A DNA stretch of 64,000 bases from an uncultured Verrucomicrobiae bacterium (GTDB taxonomy: Bacteria > Verrucomicrobiota > Verrucomicrobiia > Limisphaerales > UBA1096), in the NCBI GenBank assembly GCA_937770485.1, contig CALJHX010000025.1, forward strand, positions 62,001-126,000. Reading direction: 5' to 3'. Position 1 is the first letter of the stretch. The number at the start of each line of letters is the position of its first letter. A program made the position numbers and the translations under genes. The notes below the pieces were generated by a model that saw nothing but the letters and a program-made list of their open reading frames with translations, did not search any database and was not told where the DNA came from. This document shows, one piece after another, positions 63,791-64,000 of the stretch.

Positions 63791-64000
63791 ATGACTGACC
63801 AAAAAAAAATACTCGACCTGTACTTTTTGGATGCCAGGGCGCGGTTGATCGATATTGCGGCGTTCATGGATCGTGTTGACCGGGCTGATGGCGGTGACGA
63901 TTTCCGCTACGACGCCTTTCGCGCTGCTCTCAAGGCGCTAGAGAGCGAGAAACAGGATCGCGCCAGGAAAGTGCTGCTGGCGTTCAGTGACCCTACAGAG
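63791..64000 (+). CDS. Hypothetical protein, N-terminal part (runs off right edge)
   Basis: 70 codons from ATG 63791 without a stop: MTDQKKILDLYFLDARARLI then DIAAFMDRVDRADGGD. Highly charged and helical, no membrane segment. Family not recognised. The start is about 50 bp after the BASS gene. Confidence 0.7.
   Translation, partial: MTDQKKILDLYFLDARARLIDIAAFMDRVDRADGGDDFRYDAFRAALKALESEKQDRARKVLLAFSDPTE

Noticed and set aside
1-64000. CRISPR array, insertion sequences, rRNA
   Set aside because: No regularly spaced identical repeats, no transposase motifs and no rRNA-like stretch were seen on either strand.

Overview
The window is a gene-dense, moderately GC-rich stretch of a bacterial chromosome. 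It most resembles a member of the Verrucomicrobiota or a close PVC relative. The evidence is a pseudopilin-like protein with the [20 protein letters not shown]-type leader, the remnant of an ankyrin-repeat lipoprotein of a kind I associate with this phylum, a sulfatase with a CSPSR site, a GxxExxY remnant, a large PPi-type PEP carboxykinase-like protein, and a bare citramalate synthase. The assignment rests on gene content only; there is no rRNA in the window.

Layout. 0-2 kb: end of a his operon on the minus strand (hisD, then hisC running off the left edge). 1.9-5.2 kb: a large SNF2-type helicase. 5.2-6.5 kb: a decayed sulfotransferase/DUF1214-like chimera behind an SDR oxidoreductase, divergent from an IlvD/Edd sugar-acid dehydratase. 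8.5-10.9 kb: rph, a histidine phosphatase and prmA. 11.2-12.2 kb: a BadF/NAGK-type kinase. 12.5-18.4 kb: a type IV pilus/type II secretion motor cluster (GspE/PilB, PilT, a second GspE/PilB, PilC). 18.5-22.6 kb: glycolate oxidase glcD-glcE-glcF, interrupted by a frameshifted hicBA toxin-antitoxin pair. 22.6-30.7 kb: a long run of housekeeping genes (hemL, ruvX, truA, trmL, cimA, valS, IMPase). 30.9-38 kb: tail-specific protease, AbgT transporter, pseudopilin-like protein plus a zinc-ribbon membrane protein, dapA-dapB. 38-41.6 kb: a sulfatase with a frame-disrupted N-terminus, and htpG. 41.7-44.7 kb: a 4-bp-overlapping three-gene operon (HAD phosphatase, DHS-like protein, PfkB kinase). 45-48.5 kb: putative PPi-PEPCK. 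48.5-50.6 kb: a small graveyard (tRNA-Asn pseudogene, ankyrin remnant, intact tRNA-Asn, purine nucleoside phosphorylase, internally deleted GxxExxY gene, 61-bp degenerate repeats). 50.7-54.1 kb: TIM-barrel isomerase, and grpE-dnaJ-rsmE on the minus strand. 54.2-61.7 kb: one tightly packed plus-strand operon (TPR protein, yicC, gmk, coaC-like, histidine kinase, NtrC-type regulator, small basic membrane protein, squalene/presqualene synthase). 61.7-64 kb: two small minus-strand envelope genes, a BASS transporter, and a gene cut by the right edge.

The most unusual feature is not a gene. The palindrome TTGGCCAA, often extended to CGCTTGGCCAAGCG, occurs about 47 times by hand count in 64 kb, where about one copy would be expected by chance. 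It sits inside genes, where it reads LGQA or LAKR, and between genes, and it is absent from the whole pilus cluster. It behaves like the cyanobacterial HIP1 octamer but with a different sequence. Other points of interest are the paired decay of hicB and hicA, the two-hairpin leader with a gap-filling mini-ORF before cimA, the uncharacterised HAD/DHS-like/PfkB operon, and the PPi-PEPCK candidate.
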